Positions 10,486-18,002 of a DNA stretch of 43,054 nucleotides are shown piece by piece. Position 1 is the stretch's first letter. Each line of letters starts with the position of its first letter. Below the pieces are notes generated by a model, which was given only the letters and a program-made list of their open reading frames with translations, was not told the DNA's origin and did not search any database. Both the position numbers and the translations under genes were made by a program. The DNA is from Actinomycetota bacterium (GTDB lineage: Bacteria; Actinomycetota; JAICYB01), in NCBI GenBank assembly GCA_035540895.1, contig DATLFR010000151.1:1-43054 (forward strand), given 5' to 3'.

Positions 10486-12603
10486 ATGGAGTCAAGTTTC
10501 ACCTTCCTGCGCGTCCGGGGCATAGAGATCGGCGCGAACTGGTCCTGGCTCATCGTCTTCGGTCTAGTGGGCTGGACCCTCGGATCGTTCCTGTTCCCCC
10601 AGCAGTACCCGGGGCTCGGGCGCTCTACCTACCTCGTGCTGGGCTTCGTCACGGCGATGCTCTTCTTCGCCTCCATCCTTCTCCACGAGCTCGGACACGC
10701 CTTCCAGGCCCTGAAGGAGGGGATGCGGATAGACGGCATCACCCTGTGGCTGTTCGGAGGGGTGGCCCGGTTCCAGGGGATGTTCCCATCGGCTGGCGCC
10801 GAGTTCCGCATCGCGATCGCCGGCCCGGTGGTCTCGATCGCGATCGCAGCGGCCTTCGCCGGCGTCGCCTGGGCGGGAAACGCGCTCGGTGACCTCGGCC
10901 CGGTCCAGCCCGCGGTCGAGTACCTCGCGTACATCAACGCGATCGTCGTGCTGTTCAATCTGGTCCCCGCGCTCCCCCTCGACGGCGGTCGGGTGCTGCG
11001 CGCGTACCTCTGGCACCGCCAGCGCAGCTTCACGGCGGCCACGCTCTCGGCCTCGAAGGCCGGCCGGGCCTTCGGGTTCACGCTCATAGCGGTCGGGGTC
11101 CTGGGGCTGTTCGGAGGCCGGGGGATCGGGGGCCTGTGGTTCGCGCTGCTCGGTTGGTTCCTGCTGCAGGCGGCCGGCTCCGAAGCCAACGTGGCTCTCC
11201 TGCGCCAGGCGCTGCGCGGCGTGAGGGCGGCCGACCTGATGTCCAGCGACCCGGCCACGGTGGGCCCCTCCGTCTCCATCAGCCGGTTCCTCGACGAGGT
11301 GGCGGGTCCGGCGGGTCACTCGACGTACCCCGTGCTCGAGGACGGCCGGCTCGTCGGGCTGATGTCCCTGCGCCGGGTCGGCGACGTGCCGCAGCACGAG
11401 AGGGCGATGCGGACGGTAGGGGAGGTCATGCTGCCGCTCGAGTCGGTGCCGGTCCTGGCTCCCGAGGCGGACGTCTTCGAGGCGGTCCAGGCGCTGGGGG
11501 AGCCGCCCGGACGGGCGGTCGTCTCCCGCGGCGGCGAGGTCGTCGGGATCCTGTCCGGGACCGATATCCGCCGGGCGCTCGAGCTCCAGCAGCTGCGCGG
11601 ACAGCCTGAGCCCGACCCGGGCGCGCGGTCCGCGGGTCCGTTCGTGTGGGTGGTCGTCTCGCTGGCCATCGCCGCCGCGGCCGGCTTCCTGTACCACCCG
11701 CCGGTCGCCGTCATCACTCCGGGGGACACCCTCGACGTGACCCGCGACATCACGATCTCGGGAGCCGAGACGTCGGAGGTGAACGGACGGTACCTGCTCA
11801 CGTCGGTCCGGCTCGAGCAGCCCAACCTCCTCGGCGTCGCGCTGGCCTATGCGCGCGGCTGGGAGGTGATGTCCATCAATCGGGTGATCCCGCCAGACAC
11901 CGACCCGGACCGGTTCCTCGACCAGCAGCGGGACACGTACCGGCAGAGCCAGATGGTCGCGGCCGCCGCCGCGGCGCAGGCGGTGGGGATGGAGGTCTCG
12001 ATCACCGGCAGCGGCGCCCGGGTCGAGGCGATCCCTCAGGGGGTCCCGGCGGCGGAGGCGCTCGAGGTCGGGGACGTGATCGTCGGGGTGAACGGGCAGG
12101 AGGTCCGCATCGCCGACGACCTGGGAGCGGCGATCCGGCCGCACCCTCCGGGGACCGAGTTCGCCCTGTCCGTGCGCCGGGGTGGGGGGACGACCGAGGT
12201 GAGGACCCGGAGCGCGCCGCTGCCGGAGAACGTGGTCGGGATCGGCGTGTACGTCTCGACCGTGGACATGGACGTCGATCTCCCGTTCGAGATCGAGTTC
12301 CGGCGGCGCGTGATCGGGGGCCCGTCGGCCGGGCTCGCGTTCGCGCTGGCGATCGCGGACATGCTCGATCCGGCCGATGTCGCCAACGGCCGAACGATCG
12401 CGGCGACGGGCCAGATATCGCTCGACGGTACGGTCCGGGAGGTGGGAGGCGTCTCCGAGAAGGCGACGGCCGTGGAGCGCCGCGGCTCCGACGTGTTCCT
12501 CGTACCGGGGAGCGAGGTGGCGGCCGCGCGCGCGGGCGGCGAGGTTCGCGTGTTCGGCGTCGGTTCGTTGGCGGACGCTCTCCGCCTGCTCCGGGCCGCT
12601 TGA
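10486..12603 (+). CDS. Fusion of site-2 protease (M50, CBS) with PDZ and Lon-type Ser/Lys protease
   Basis: 705 residues in one uninterrupted frame. Residues 1-230: membrane metalloprotease of the S2P/Rip3 type with zinc motif LLHELGHAF (H67, E68, H71) and the second motif NLVPALPLDGGR (D166). Residues 245-365: two CBS-like repeats, as in Rip3-type S2Ps. A further membrane segment at about 386-404 leads into a YlbL-like part: the AVITPGDTLDV start after the helix, PDZ at about 505-575 (ALEVGDVIVGVNGQEV) and a Lon C-terminal-type proteolytic domain at 580-705 with S614 (IGGPSAGLAFAL) and K659 (GGVSEKATAV), 45 residues apart as expected for the Ser-Lys dyad. Each half is a known family; the joined architecture is what is unusual. 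Likely role (inference): sequential processing of membrane or envelope substrates. GAGGG precedes the ATG. Confidence 0.9.
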   Translation: MESSFTFLRVRGIEIGANWSWLIVFGLVGWTLGSFLFPQQYPGLGRSTYLVLGFVTAMLFFASILLHELGHAFQALKEGMRIDGITLWLFGGVARFQGMFPSAGAEFRIAIAGPVVSIAIAAAFAGVAWAGNALGDLGPVQPAVEYLAYINAIVVLFNLVPALPLDGGRVLRAYLWHRQRSFTAATLSASKAGRAFGFTLIAVGVLGLFGGRGIGGLWFALLGWFLLQAAGSEANVALLRQALRGVRAADLMSSDPATVGPSVSISRFLDEVAGPAGHSTYPVLEDGRLVGLMSLRRVGDVPQHERAMRTVGEVMLPLESVPVLAPEADVFEAVQALGEPPGRAVVSRGGEVVGILSGTDIRRALELQQLRGQPEPDPGARSAGPFVWVVVSLAIAAAAGFLYHPPVAVITPGDTLDVTRDITISGAETSEVNGRYLLTSVRLEQPNLLGVALAYARGWEVMSINRVIPPDTDPDRFLDQQRDTYRQSQMVAAAAAAQAVGMEVSITGSGARVEAIPQGVPAAEALEVGDVIVGVNGQEVRIADDLGAAIRPHPPGTEFALSVRRGGGTTEVRTRSAPLPENVVGIGVYVSTVDMDVDLPFEIEFRRRVIGGPSAGLAFALAIADMLDPADVANGRTIAATGQISLDGTVREVGGVSEKATAVERRGSDVFLVPGSEVAAARAGGEVRVFGVGSLADALRLLRAA

Positions 12604-12610
12604 CGTCGGG

Positions 12611-13138
12611 TCAGCTCGGACCCGGGCTCCCGCCCGCCGCCGTCCGCAGGTGCTCCATCCAACCCGTGGGCGCCGAGCCGAACGGCTCGTCTCCCGCGCT
12701 GACCCGGGAGACGATGTCGTCGGCGGCGGCCCGGGCGTGGGCCACGACGTCGGGTGGGTACCCATACCGGACGCGGTGCTCCTCGAACTCGTCCACGTCG
12801 AGGACCTCCACCCGCCGGTCTTCGCGCCACCGGACGACGTCGAGGTCGAGGTCGACTATCTCGACCCGGTCCCCGTCCCAGGTGGCGGGCGCGGCGATAT
12901 CGACGTAGACCTCGAACCGACCCGTCTCCGGGTACCTGGCGACCCACCAGGCGCCGCGCGGGACGAGCATCACCGAGTGGCGGGTGCCGTGGTAGACGGT
13001 CCCATCCGGACCCGTCACCCGGTTGCCGGGCAGGACACCCAGCCACCGCCCCTGTGCATCCTCCCCCAGGAGCCTCGCCGTCCAGCGGTAGTGCTGGGAG
13101 CCCCCCCACTTCCTGTAGTCGACGTCGATCGAGGACAT
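12611..13138 (-). CDS. DUF402 domain protein
   Basis: 175 residues, cytoplasmic. It resembles the DUF402/FomD-like family, whose members act on nucleotides or phosphorylated substrates with divalent metals; the specific substrate here is unknown. Seen: an N-terminal beta-rich part (YRKWGGSQHYRWTARLLG) and the typical core with VYVDIAAPATWDGDRVEIVD, DLDLDVVRW and DEDEFEEHR-like acidic clusters (VLDVDEFEEHRVRYGYP), giving the Asp/Glu ligands expected for metal binding. The upstream frame stays open to 13654, but MSSIDVDYRKWG at 13138 is the natural start: TACACT lies 9 nt upstream and there is no SD, so the transcript is probably leaderless or nearly so. It converges on the S2P-Lon fusion gene with a 7-bp gap and is divergent from the PAP2-DAGK gene. 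Confidence 0.75.
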   Translation of the reverse strand: MSSIDVDYRKWGGSQHYRWTARLLGEDAQGRWLGVLPGNRVTGPDGTVYHGTRHSVMLVPRGAWWVARYPETGRFEVYVDIAAPATWDGDRVEIVDLDLDVVRWREDRRVEVLDVDEFEEHRVRYGYPPDVVAHARAAADDIVSRVSAGDEPFGSAPTGWMEHLRTAAGGSPGPS

Positions 13139-13147
13139 GGGGGGCCG

Positions 13148-13153
13148 AGTGTA
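13148..13153 (-). promoter_or_regulatory. Candidate -10 (TACACT) for the DUF402 gene
   Basis: TACACT on the minus strand 9 nt before the ATG at 13138. This predicts a leader of at most 2-3 nt. It lies in the 46-bp gap shared with the divergent PAP2-DAGK gene. Confidence 0.4.
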
Positions 13154-13184
13154 GTGGCTCGGGGGGCCGGGTATCCGGAGGTGC

Positions 13185-14753
13185 ATGCGCCGACGGAAGC
13201 CCGTCCCACCCACACGCAGGGCCACCCTGCGCCTCCTGCGCCGAGCCCCCGTGGGGGCCCGCGTGCCCTGGTACGCGTTCTGGCGGGAGCGGGTCACGCC
13301 CGACGCCATCGTGCGTGCCGACCTCGCGCTCTTCCAGCGCGTCGCGCGATGGGACACCCCCTTGGGGGACCGGGTCCTGCCGCGGCTGACCCGGGCGGCG
13401 AACCACTCACGGCTGTGGATGGTCATCGCGGTGGCGCTCGACCTGGCCGGAGGGAGGTTCGAGCGCCGGGCGGCCCTGCGGGGGATGGTCTCGGTGGGTC
13501 TCGCATCGGCGATAGCGAACGTCCCCGCTAAGCTGATCGCCCGCCGGGTGCGGCCCGACCAGACGGGGGTCCCGATGGTGAGGAGGCTGGCCCGGCTCCC
13601 GTCCTCGTCGTCGTTCCCGTCCGGACACTCCGCGTCCGCGTTCGCTTTCGCCACGGGAGCGTCGATCGAGAAGCCGGCGCTGGCTCCCGTGCTCCTCCCC
13701 CTCGCCGGCGCGGTCGCGTTCTCCCGCGTCTACACCGGGGTCCACTATCCCTCCGACGTCGCCGTGGGGTCGGCGCTGGGAGTCGGGGTGGCGTTCGCGA
13801 CGCGCCGCTGGTGGCCGGTGGCGCCGGAGGAGCCGGCCGGGGCCCCCGCGCGCCTGACCCACCTGGCGGACCGACCCGGGTCGGACGGCGAGGGTCTGGT
13901 CGTCGTAGCCAACCCGGGGGCCGGCCCCACCTTCGGACCCGACACCGCCGAGGCGCTGCGGGCGGAGCTCCCGGCGGTCCAGGTCGTCGAGCGGGAGCCC
14001 GACGACGACCTCACGCACACCCTGGAGAAGGCGGCCGCCGGCGCGACCGTGCTCGGGGTCTGCGGCGGCGACGGGTCGGTCAACGCGGCCGCCGCCGTGG
14101 CGCGTCGACTGGGCGAGCCGCTGGTGGTGGTCCCCGGCGGCACCCTGAATCACTTCGCCCGCGACCTCGGCCTTCACGACGTCTCCGATGTGGTCGAGGC
14201 CGTGCGCGCCGGACATACGGTCGCGGTCGATGTGGGCGAGATCGACGGCCGGGTGTTCATGAACACGGCGTCGCTCGGGTCCTACGTCGACCTCGTGGAC
14301 GCCCGCGAGGCGCTCGAGAGCAGGATCGGCAAGTGGCCGGCCGTCCTGGTGGCCCTCCTCCGCGTACTCCGGCGTGGCCGGCCGGTGGAGGTGGAGATCG
14401 ACGGCCGCAGGATGAAGGTGTGGATGGTCTTCGTCGGCAACTGCGCGTACCACCCGCGCGGGCTCACGCCCAGCTGGAGGGAGCGGCTCGACGACGGGTT
14501 GCTCGACGTCCGCATCGTCGACGGGACCGAGCCGTACGGCCGTCTCCGGCTCATGTGGGCCCTGCTGACGGGCACCCTCGGGACGTCGCGGGTCTACCGC
14601 TGCTTCACGACCACGGGGCCCGTCCGGGTCCGGTCGTTGGACGGGCCCCTGCGTCTCGCGCGCGACGGAGAGACCTTCGACGCGTCCGCGACGGAGTTCA
14701 CGATCGGCAAGTCCGACGAGCCGCTGACCGTCTTCGCTCCCCGCCGCGACTAA
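13185..14753 (+). CDS. PAP2 phosphatase-diacylglycerol kinase family fusion protein
   Basis: 522 residues. The N-terminal PAP2-type membrane phosphatase (about 1-215) shows all three motifs: KLIARRVRP (K116-P124), FPSGHSAS (PSGH 145-148) and SRVYTGVHYPSD (S180, R181, H187, D191). The C-terminal half (about 235-522) is a diacylglycerol/lipid kinase catalytic domain with GGDGSVN (294-300) and VPGGTLNHFARDLG (316-329). Such PAP2-DAGK fusions are known in actinobacteria; natural substrates are not established, but a lipid phosphorylation/dephosphorylation role at the membrane is likely. The start ATG has CGGAGG 5 nt upstream. The gene converges with the FAD/Rieske oxidoreductase gene with a 4-bp overlap (14750-14753). 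Confidence 0.9.
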   Translation: MRRRKPVPPTRRATLRLLRRAPVGARVPWYAFWRERVTPDAIVRADLALFQRVARWDTPLGDRVLPRLTRAANHSRLWMVIAVALDLAGGRFERRAALRGMVSVGLASAIANVPAKLIARRVRPDQTGVPMVRRLARLPSSSSFPSGHSASAFAFATGASIEKPALAPVLLPLAGAVAFSRVYTGVHYPSDVAVGSALGVGVAFATRRWWPVAPEEPAGAPARLTHLADRPGSDGEGLVVVANPGAGPTFGPDTAEALRAELPAVQVVEREPDDDLTHTLEKAAAGATVLGVCGGDGSVNAAAAVARRLGEPLVVVPGGTLNHFARDLGLHDVSDVVEAVRAGHTVAVDVGEIDGRVFMNTASLGSYVDLVDAREALESRIGKWPAVLVALLRVLRRGRPVEVEIDGRRMKVWMVFVGNCAYHPRGLTPSWRERLDDGLLDVRIVDGTEPYGRLRLMWALLTGTLGTSRVYRCFTTTGPVRVRSLDGPLRLARDGETFDASATEFTIGKSDEPLTVFAPRRD

Positions 14754-16264
14754 TCGTCGGGTCGGTCCAGGTCGCGGATCGCGGGACCCTGCACCACGTG
14801 GCCTGACAGGTCGAACCTGGAGCCGTGGCAGGGACAGTCCCACGACTCCTCGGCCGGGTTGAAGGTCAGCTGACACCCCATGTGCGTGCACCAGGGGGAG
14901 ACGAGATGGACCTCCCCGTCGGCGGACCGCGCGGCCGCGAGCACCTGGCCTTCGTGGCGCACGACCTTGCCCTCGCCGGGCGCGACGTCATCGAGGCTCG
15001 GCAGGGGACCGAGAGCCTTCACGCGTTCGGAGACCAGCTCCGTCACCGCCTCCACGTTGTGGGTGACGACCTCCGGCAGGGAGGCCTTCAGGTTCAGACG
15101 GACGGGGTCGAACGTCTCCGCCCACGGGTTCTCCCGGCCCAGGATGCGGTCGGTGAGCAGGATCGCGGCCGCCGTACCGTTGGTCATGCCCCACTTCTGG
15201 AAGCCGGTCGCGACCCACGTCCGTTCGCTGCGGGCCGTGGCCCGGCCGACGTACGGGAGCCGGTCCACGGGTTCGTAGTCCTGGGTCGACCACCGGTGGA
15301 GGACCTCGGTCGCGCCCACGGCTTCCCGCGCCCAGGCCTCGAGCGCCGCGTAGCGCTCCCGGGTCTCGGTCTCGTGGCCCACCTTGTGGCCCTCGCCGCC
15401 CACCACCAGGAGCCGCTCGCCGTCGACCGTCAGCGGACGCAGGGAGCGAGACGGCGACGCAGCGGACAGGTACATGCCGTCCGGGATGCTCGCCGCCCGG
15501 ACCGTCATGGCGTAGGACCGCTCGGGCATCACCCGCGCGAACAGGAGGGTGCGGTCGAGGAACGGTATGTGCGTCGCCACGACCACGTGTCCAGCCCGGA
15601 CCGTCCCCCGCGTGGTCGTGAGCTCGCAGGGCTCCCCCTCGTCCACGTCCAGGACCCTGGTCCCCTCGGCGATGAGTCCCCCCCGCGACGCCACCAGATC
15701 GGCCAGGGCCAGGCAGTACCGCCGCGGATGGAAGTGGGACTGGTCGTCGACGCGCACGGCGCCGGCGGAGGGGTAGGGGAGCCCGGTGTCCTCGGTGAAG
15801 TAGGCGTCGACCCCCGCCTCCCGCGCCGCTTCGACCTCGTCGTGGACGTCCTGCAGATCGTCCGAGGTCGGCGCGTACGTCATCGCCGGAGCCGTCTCGA
15901 GGGAGCAGTCGATCCCCTCCCGCTCGACGATCTCGCGCACGGCGCTCAGACCCGCCGCCTGGGCCTCGGCGTACGTGCGCGCGGCCTCGGCTCCCGCCTC
16001 GCGGGTGATCGCGCTGTAGGCGAGGCCGTGCAAGACGGTGACCTTCGCGGTCGTGTACCCGGTGGCGCCGGACACCAGCCGGTCGGCCTCGAGGACCGCC
16101 ACGCTCAGACCCTCGCGCTGCAGGAGGTAGGCGGCGGTGAGCCCGGTGATCCCGCCGCCGCAGACGGCGACGTCGACCTCGACCCCATCGCCCACCGGGG
16201 CGTAGGCGGAGCCCGGGGCGGTATCGACCCAGACGGAGCGGTTCGGACCGTCGAGGGAGCCCAT
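14750..16264 (-). CDS. FAD-dependent oxidoreductase with C-terminal Rieske [2Fe-2S] domain
   Basis: 504 residues. The N-terminal DAO-type flavin domain has the dinucleotide fold VAVCGGGITGLTAAYLL (from about residue 32) and, near 365-385, the FAD-proximal stretch ATGFQKWGMTNGTAAA. The C-terminal Rieske domain binds 2Fe-2S with C459/H461 (CTHMGC) and C477/H480 (CPCHGSRF); C464 and C479 match the pair that forms a disulfide in bc1-type Rieske proteins. The substrate is unknown. The architecture is common in soil bacteria as 'FAD-dependent oxidoreductase/Rieske' proteins. ATG at 16264 overlaps the stop of the upstream eRF1-like gene as TGATG, so the two are translationally coupled. Reading further upstream in this frame would only run antisense-type sequence inside that gene, so I kept the overlap start. 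Confidence 0.88.
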   Translation of the reverse strand: MGSLDGPNRSVWVDTAPGSAYAPVGDGVEVDVAVCGGGITGLTAAYLLQREGLSVAVLEADRLVSGATGYTTAKVTVLHGLAYSAITREAGAEAARTYAEAQAAGLSAVREIVEREGIDCSLETAPAMTYAPTSDDLQDVHDEVEAAREAGVDAYFTEDTGLPYPSAGAVRVDDQSHFHPRRYCLALADLVASRGGLIAEGTRVLDVDEGEPCELTTTRGTVRAGHVVVATHIPFLDRTLLFARVMPERSYAMTVRAASIPDGMYLSAASPSRSLRPLTVDGERLLVVGGEGHKVGHETETRERYAALEAWAREAVGATEVLHRWSTQDYEPVDRLPYVGRATARSERTWVATGFQKWGMTNGTAAAILLTDRILGRENPWAETFDPVRLNLKASLPEVVTHNVEAVTELVSERVKALGPLPSLDDVAPGEGKVVRHEGQVLAAARSADGEVHLVSPWCTHMGCQLTFNPAEESWDCPCHGSRFDLSGHVVQGPAIRDLDRPDD

Positions 16265-17391
16265 CAGAACCGCAGCAGCGCCGCCATGCCGCCGTGCTCC
16301 GCGAGCTCGTTGGGGGTGTGCCGCAGCAGGACGATATCGGCCGACTGCCCGAGCGCGAGCTCGACGGCCTTCTCGGTCATGTCCTCGTGCGGCTCGGTCG
16401 AGGTCCCGTCGATGGGACAGGTCGACCCGCCCGCGCCGACCCAGTCGCACGACGTACAGGCCACTCCGGGGACCTGGGTCCCGGGCTGCAGGATCAGGGA
16501 GCCGACCCGCCTCTCGAACAGAGCCGTGAGCACCCCGTCCGGACCCGCCGCCGCCCCCTCGTTGCGGCCGAGCCCCTCGTTGAGCCGCTCGAGCACCTCG
16601 TCCTCACGGCGACGCTCGTCCTGCTCGATGGCGGGACGGGCGGCCTCCAGGACCTCAGCCCAGGAGGTGTTCTCGATATCGACGTCGAAGCGGCCCACGT
16701 AGCGCTGAGCGAGGTAGTCGTGGAGGTTGCCCTCCACCTCGGGGAGCATCTCCTCCGCGCAGCCGATGAGCAGCCGGTCGAACGGCGACCGCTTGTACAT
16801 CTCGAAGAGGACGTCGCAGGCGTGCTTCACGTGGTCGTCCACGATCTTCTCTATGTGCCGCTCGTACCGCTGCTGAGAGCGTCCTCCCGTGTCGTGCTGG
16901 CCGGGCACGTCGTCGGCCACCTCCGCGCGCTGCCGTAGCTCGTCGCGGGTGCCGCGCAGGATCCGGGCGGTCCTCCGGTTGACCAGGAAGACGCACCAGT
17001 CGTCGACCGGGAGCAGCCCGGTGAGCGGCTCGACGTAAGGGGACCGGTCGACGACGGCCGTCGACTCCACGCTGGCCGGGAGGGGGATCGCCTCGAAGAG
17101 GTCGGCGCTCGCCGAGGAGAAGACGGCCACGGCACGCACGCCTTTCGCGGAGAACTCGTTGTTGAAGAACGACCTGACCCTCTGGATGTCCTCCTCTAGG
17201 CCCTGGGCCGACTCCTTGTCGAGATCCCCGGCCTTCTTCCCGGCCTCGCTCAGCAGCGATTCGATCTCGGTCTGGCGTGCGCCCTCGTTCGGGAGCCGGC
17301 TCGGGTCCAGGTCTACGTAGACGCTCAGTACGTTGCCGCTCTCAACCTTCAGCTCCGCCAGGCGGCGGAGCGTCTCTATCCCTCGTGGCAT
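16264..17391 (-). CDS. eRF1-like (baeRF/Vms1-type) putative peptidyl-tRNA hydrolase
   Basis: 375 residues resembling bacterial homologues of archaeo-eukaryotic release factor 1 (baeRF; Vms1/ANKZF1-type), proteins thought to cleave peptidyl-tRNA on stalled ribosomes. Seen: an N-terminal SVYVDLDP segment (23-30), a VFLVNRRTARI core (134-144), and a GGxSxxR-type loop at 169-175 (GGRSQQRYERHIEK), the place of the catalytic loop in Vms1/baeRF, followed by an RNase H-like fold with DRLLIGCAEEMLPEVEG (205-221). Near the C terminus CTSC...CPIDG (C312, C315, C325) looks like a partial zinc knuckle. The ATG has AGGAGG 9 nt upstream. It is the first gene of a pair with the FAD/Rieske oxidoreductase. What links redox chemistry to this factor is not clear from sequence. 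The family call is by motif and fold order. Confidence 0.8.
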   Translation of the reverse strand: MPRGIETLRRLAELKVESGNVLSVYVDLDPSRLPNEGARQTEIESLLSEAGKKAGDLDKESAQGLEEDIQRVRSFFNNEFSAKGVRAVAVFSSASADLFEAIPLPASVESTAVVDRSPYVEPLTGLLPVDDWCVFLVNRRTARILRGTRDELRQRAEVADDVPGQHDTGGRSQQRYERHIEKIVDDHVKHACDVLFEMYKRSPFDRLLIGCAEEMLPEVEGNLHDYLAQRYVGRFDVDIENTSWAEVLEAARPAIEQDERRREDEVLERLNEGLGRNEGAAAGPDGVLTALFERRVGSLILQPGTQVPGVACTSCDWVGAGGSTCPIDGTSTEPHEDMTEKAVELALGQSADIVLLRHTPNELAEHGGMAALLRF

Positions 17392-17455
17392 CTCCGAGAG
17401 CCTCCTGTGGTCGTCGTGCCCAAGCCATTCCCCGGACGCGTGGGGTCAACCGTCG

Positions 17456-17896
17456 TCAGGGGACCCGGATCCGCCAGTAGGCGGTCCCGGGCACGGACCG
17501 GCTCATCCCGCTGGCGACACCGGTCAGGGTGAAGGTCTGGCCCTCCACGAACACCCCGTCGTGGCGCCAGCTGCAGGCGAGGGCGCTGAACGTCTGCTCG
17601 CACCTGATGGTGACGGAGCCGGTCGGGGTGGCGCCGCGGACGGTCACCCACCCGAAGTACCAGTACTCCACCCCCACCACGATGTCGAAGTTGCCCGTGA
17701 GCACCATGCTCCCCGCGCACTGGGCCTGCGTGGGGGCCCGTCCCTCGCAGTAGATGCGATCCTTCGTGGGAGTGGAGTCGGAGGCCGCCGCCTGCACCGG
17801 CAGCGTCACCCCGTCGACCACGAGCTCCGAGGCCGTCGCCACGGGCGCAGCGGCGGCCAGCGCGAGCGACAGGCAGAGCGCGATCATCCACCTCAA
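17456..17896 (-). CDS. Secreted four-cysteine protein of unknown function
   Basis: 146 residues if started at TTG 17896, 143 from ATG 17887. The TTG has AGGAGG 8 nt upstream and gives MRWMIALCLSLALAAAA, a proper signal peptide with a positively charged start; cleavage is likely after ATAS near residue 23. The mature part is small and beta-rich, with four cysteines (YCEGRAP, AQCAG, IRCEQ, LACSW) that could form two disulfides, and it ends in TAYWRIRVP. I do not recognise the family. Tryptophan/aromatic-rich short strands (VEYWYFGWVTVRG) suggest an Ig-like or carbohydrate-binding fold, which is only a guess. It is divergent from TerC, with an 8-bp stem inverted repeat in the gap. Confidence 0.7.
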   Translation of the reverse strand: MRWMIALCLSLALAAAAPVATASELVVDGVTLPVQAAASDSTPTKDRIYCEGRAPTQAQCAGSMVLTGNFDIVVGVEYWYFGWVTVRGATPTGSVTIRCEQTFSALACSWRHDGVFVEGQTFTLTGVASGMSRSVPGTAYWRIRVP

Positions 17897-17915
17897 GGCG
17901 CCATCCTCCTGGGCG

Positions 17916-17936
17916 CCGGCGTACCCGATACGCCGG
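17916..17936. repeat. Inverted repeat, 8-bp perfect stem with 5-nt loop
   Basis: CCGGCGTA, loop CCCGA, TACGCCGG in the 106-bp gap between the divergent secreted-protein and TerC genes. No T-run follows on either strand, so it is not a terminator. It may be an operator placed for both genes or a hairpin in a leader transcript. Confidence 0.5.
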
Positions 17937-17961
17937 GGTCTCAAACGCGCCCGCGCGGGAG

Positions 17962-17967
17962 TACCCT
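17962..17967 (+). promoter_or_regulatory. Candidate -10 (TACCCT) for the TerC gene
   Basis: TACCCT lies 35 nt upstream of the TerC ATG, giving a leader of about 29 nt that contains the GGAGG at 17992-17996. No clear -35 is seen. The inverted repeat at 17916-17936 would overlap or border the polymerase site. Confidence 0.35.
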
Positions 17968-18002
17968 CTTGACGCGCAGACGCACGACCCGGAGGTCCGC
18001 TG

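Noticed and set aside
10564-12765. 733-codon open frame on the minus strand across the S2P-Lon gene
   Set aside because: Same reason: shadow of GC-rich third positions; the sense frame has all protease motifs.
14825-16702. 625-codon plus-strand frame over the FAD/Rieske gene
   Set aside because: No motif, spans two real genes on the other strand.
17897-18002. Mn2+ riboswitch (yybP-ykoY) upstream of TerC
   Set aside because: Gap is too short and lacks the conserved core; only a simple hairpin is visible.
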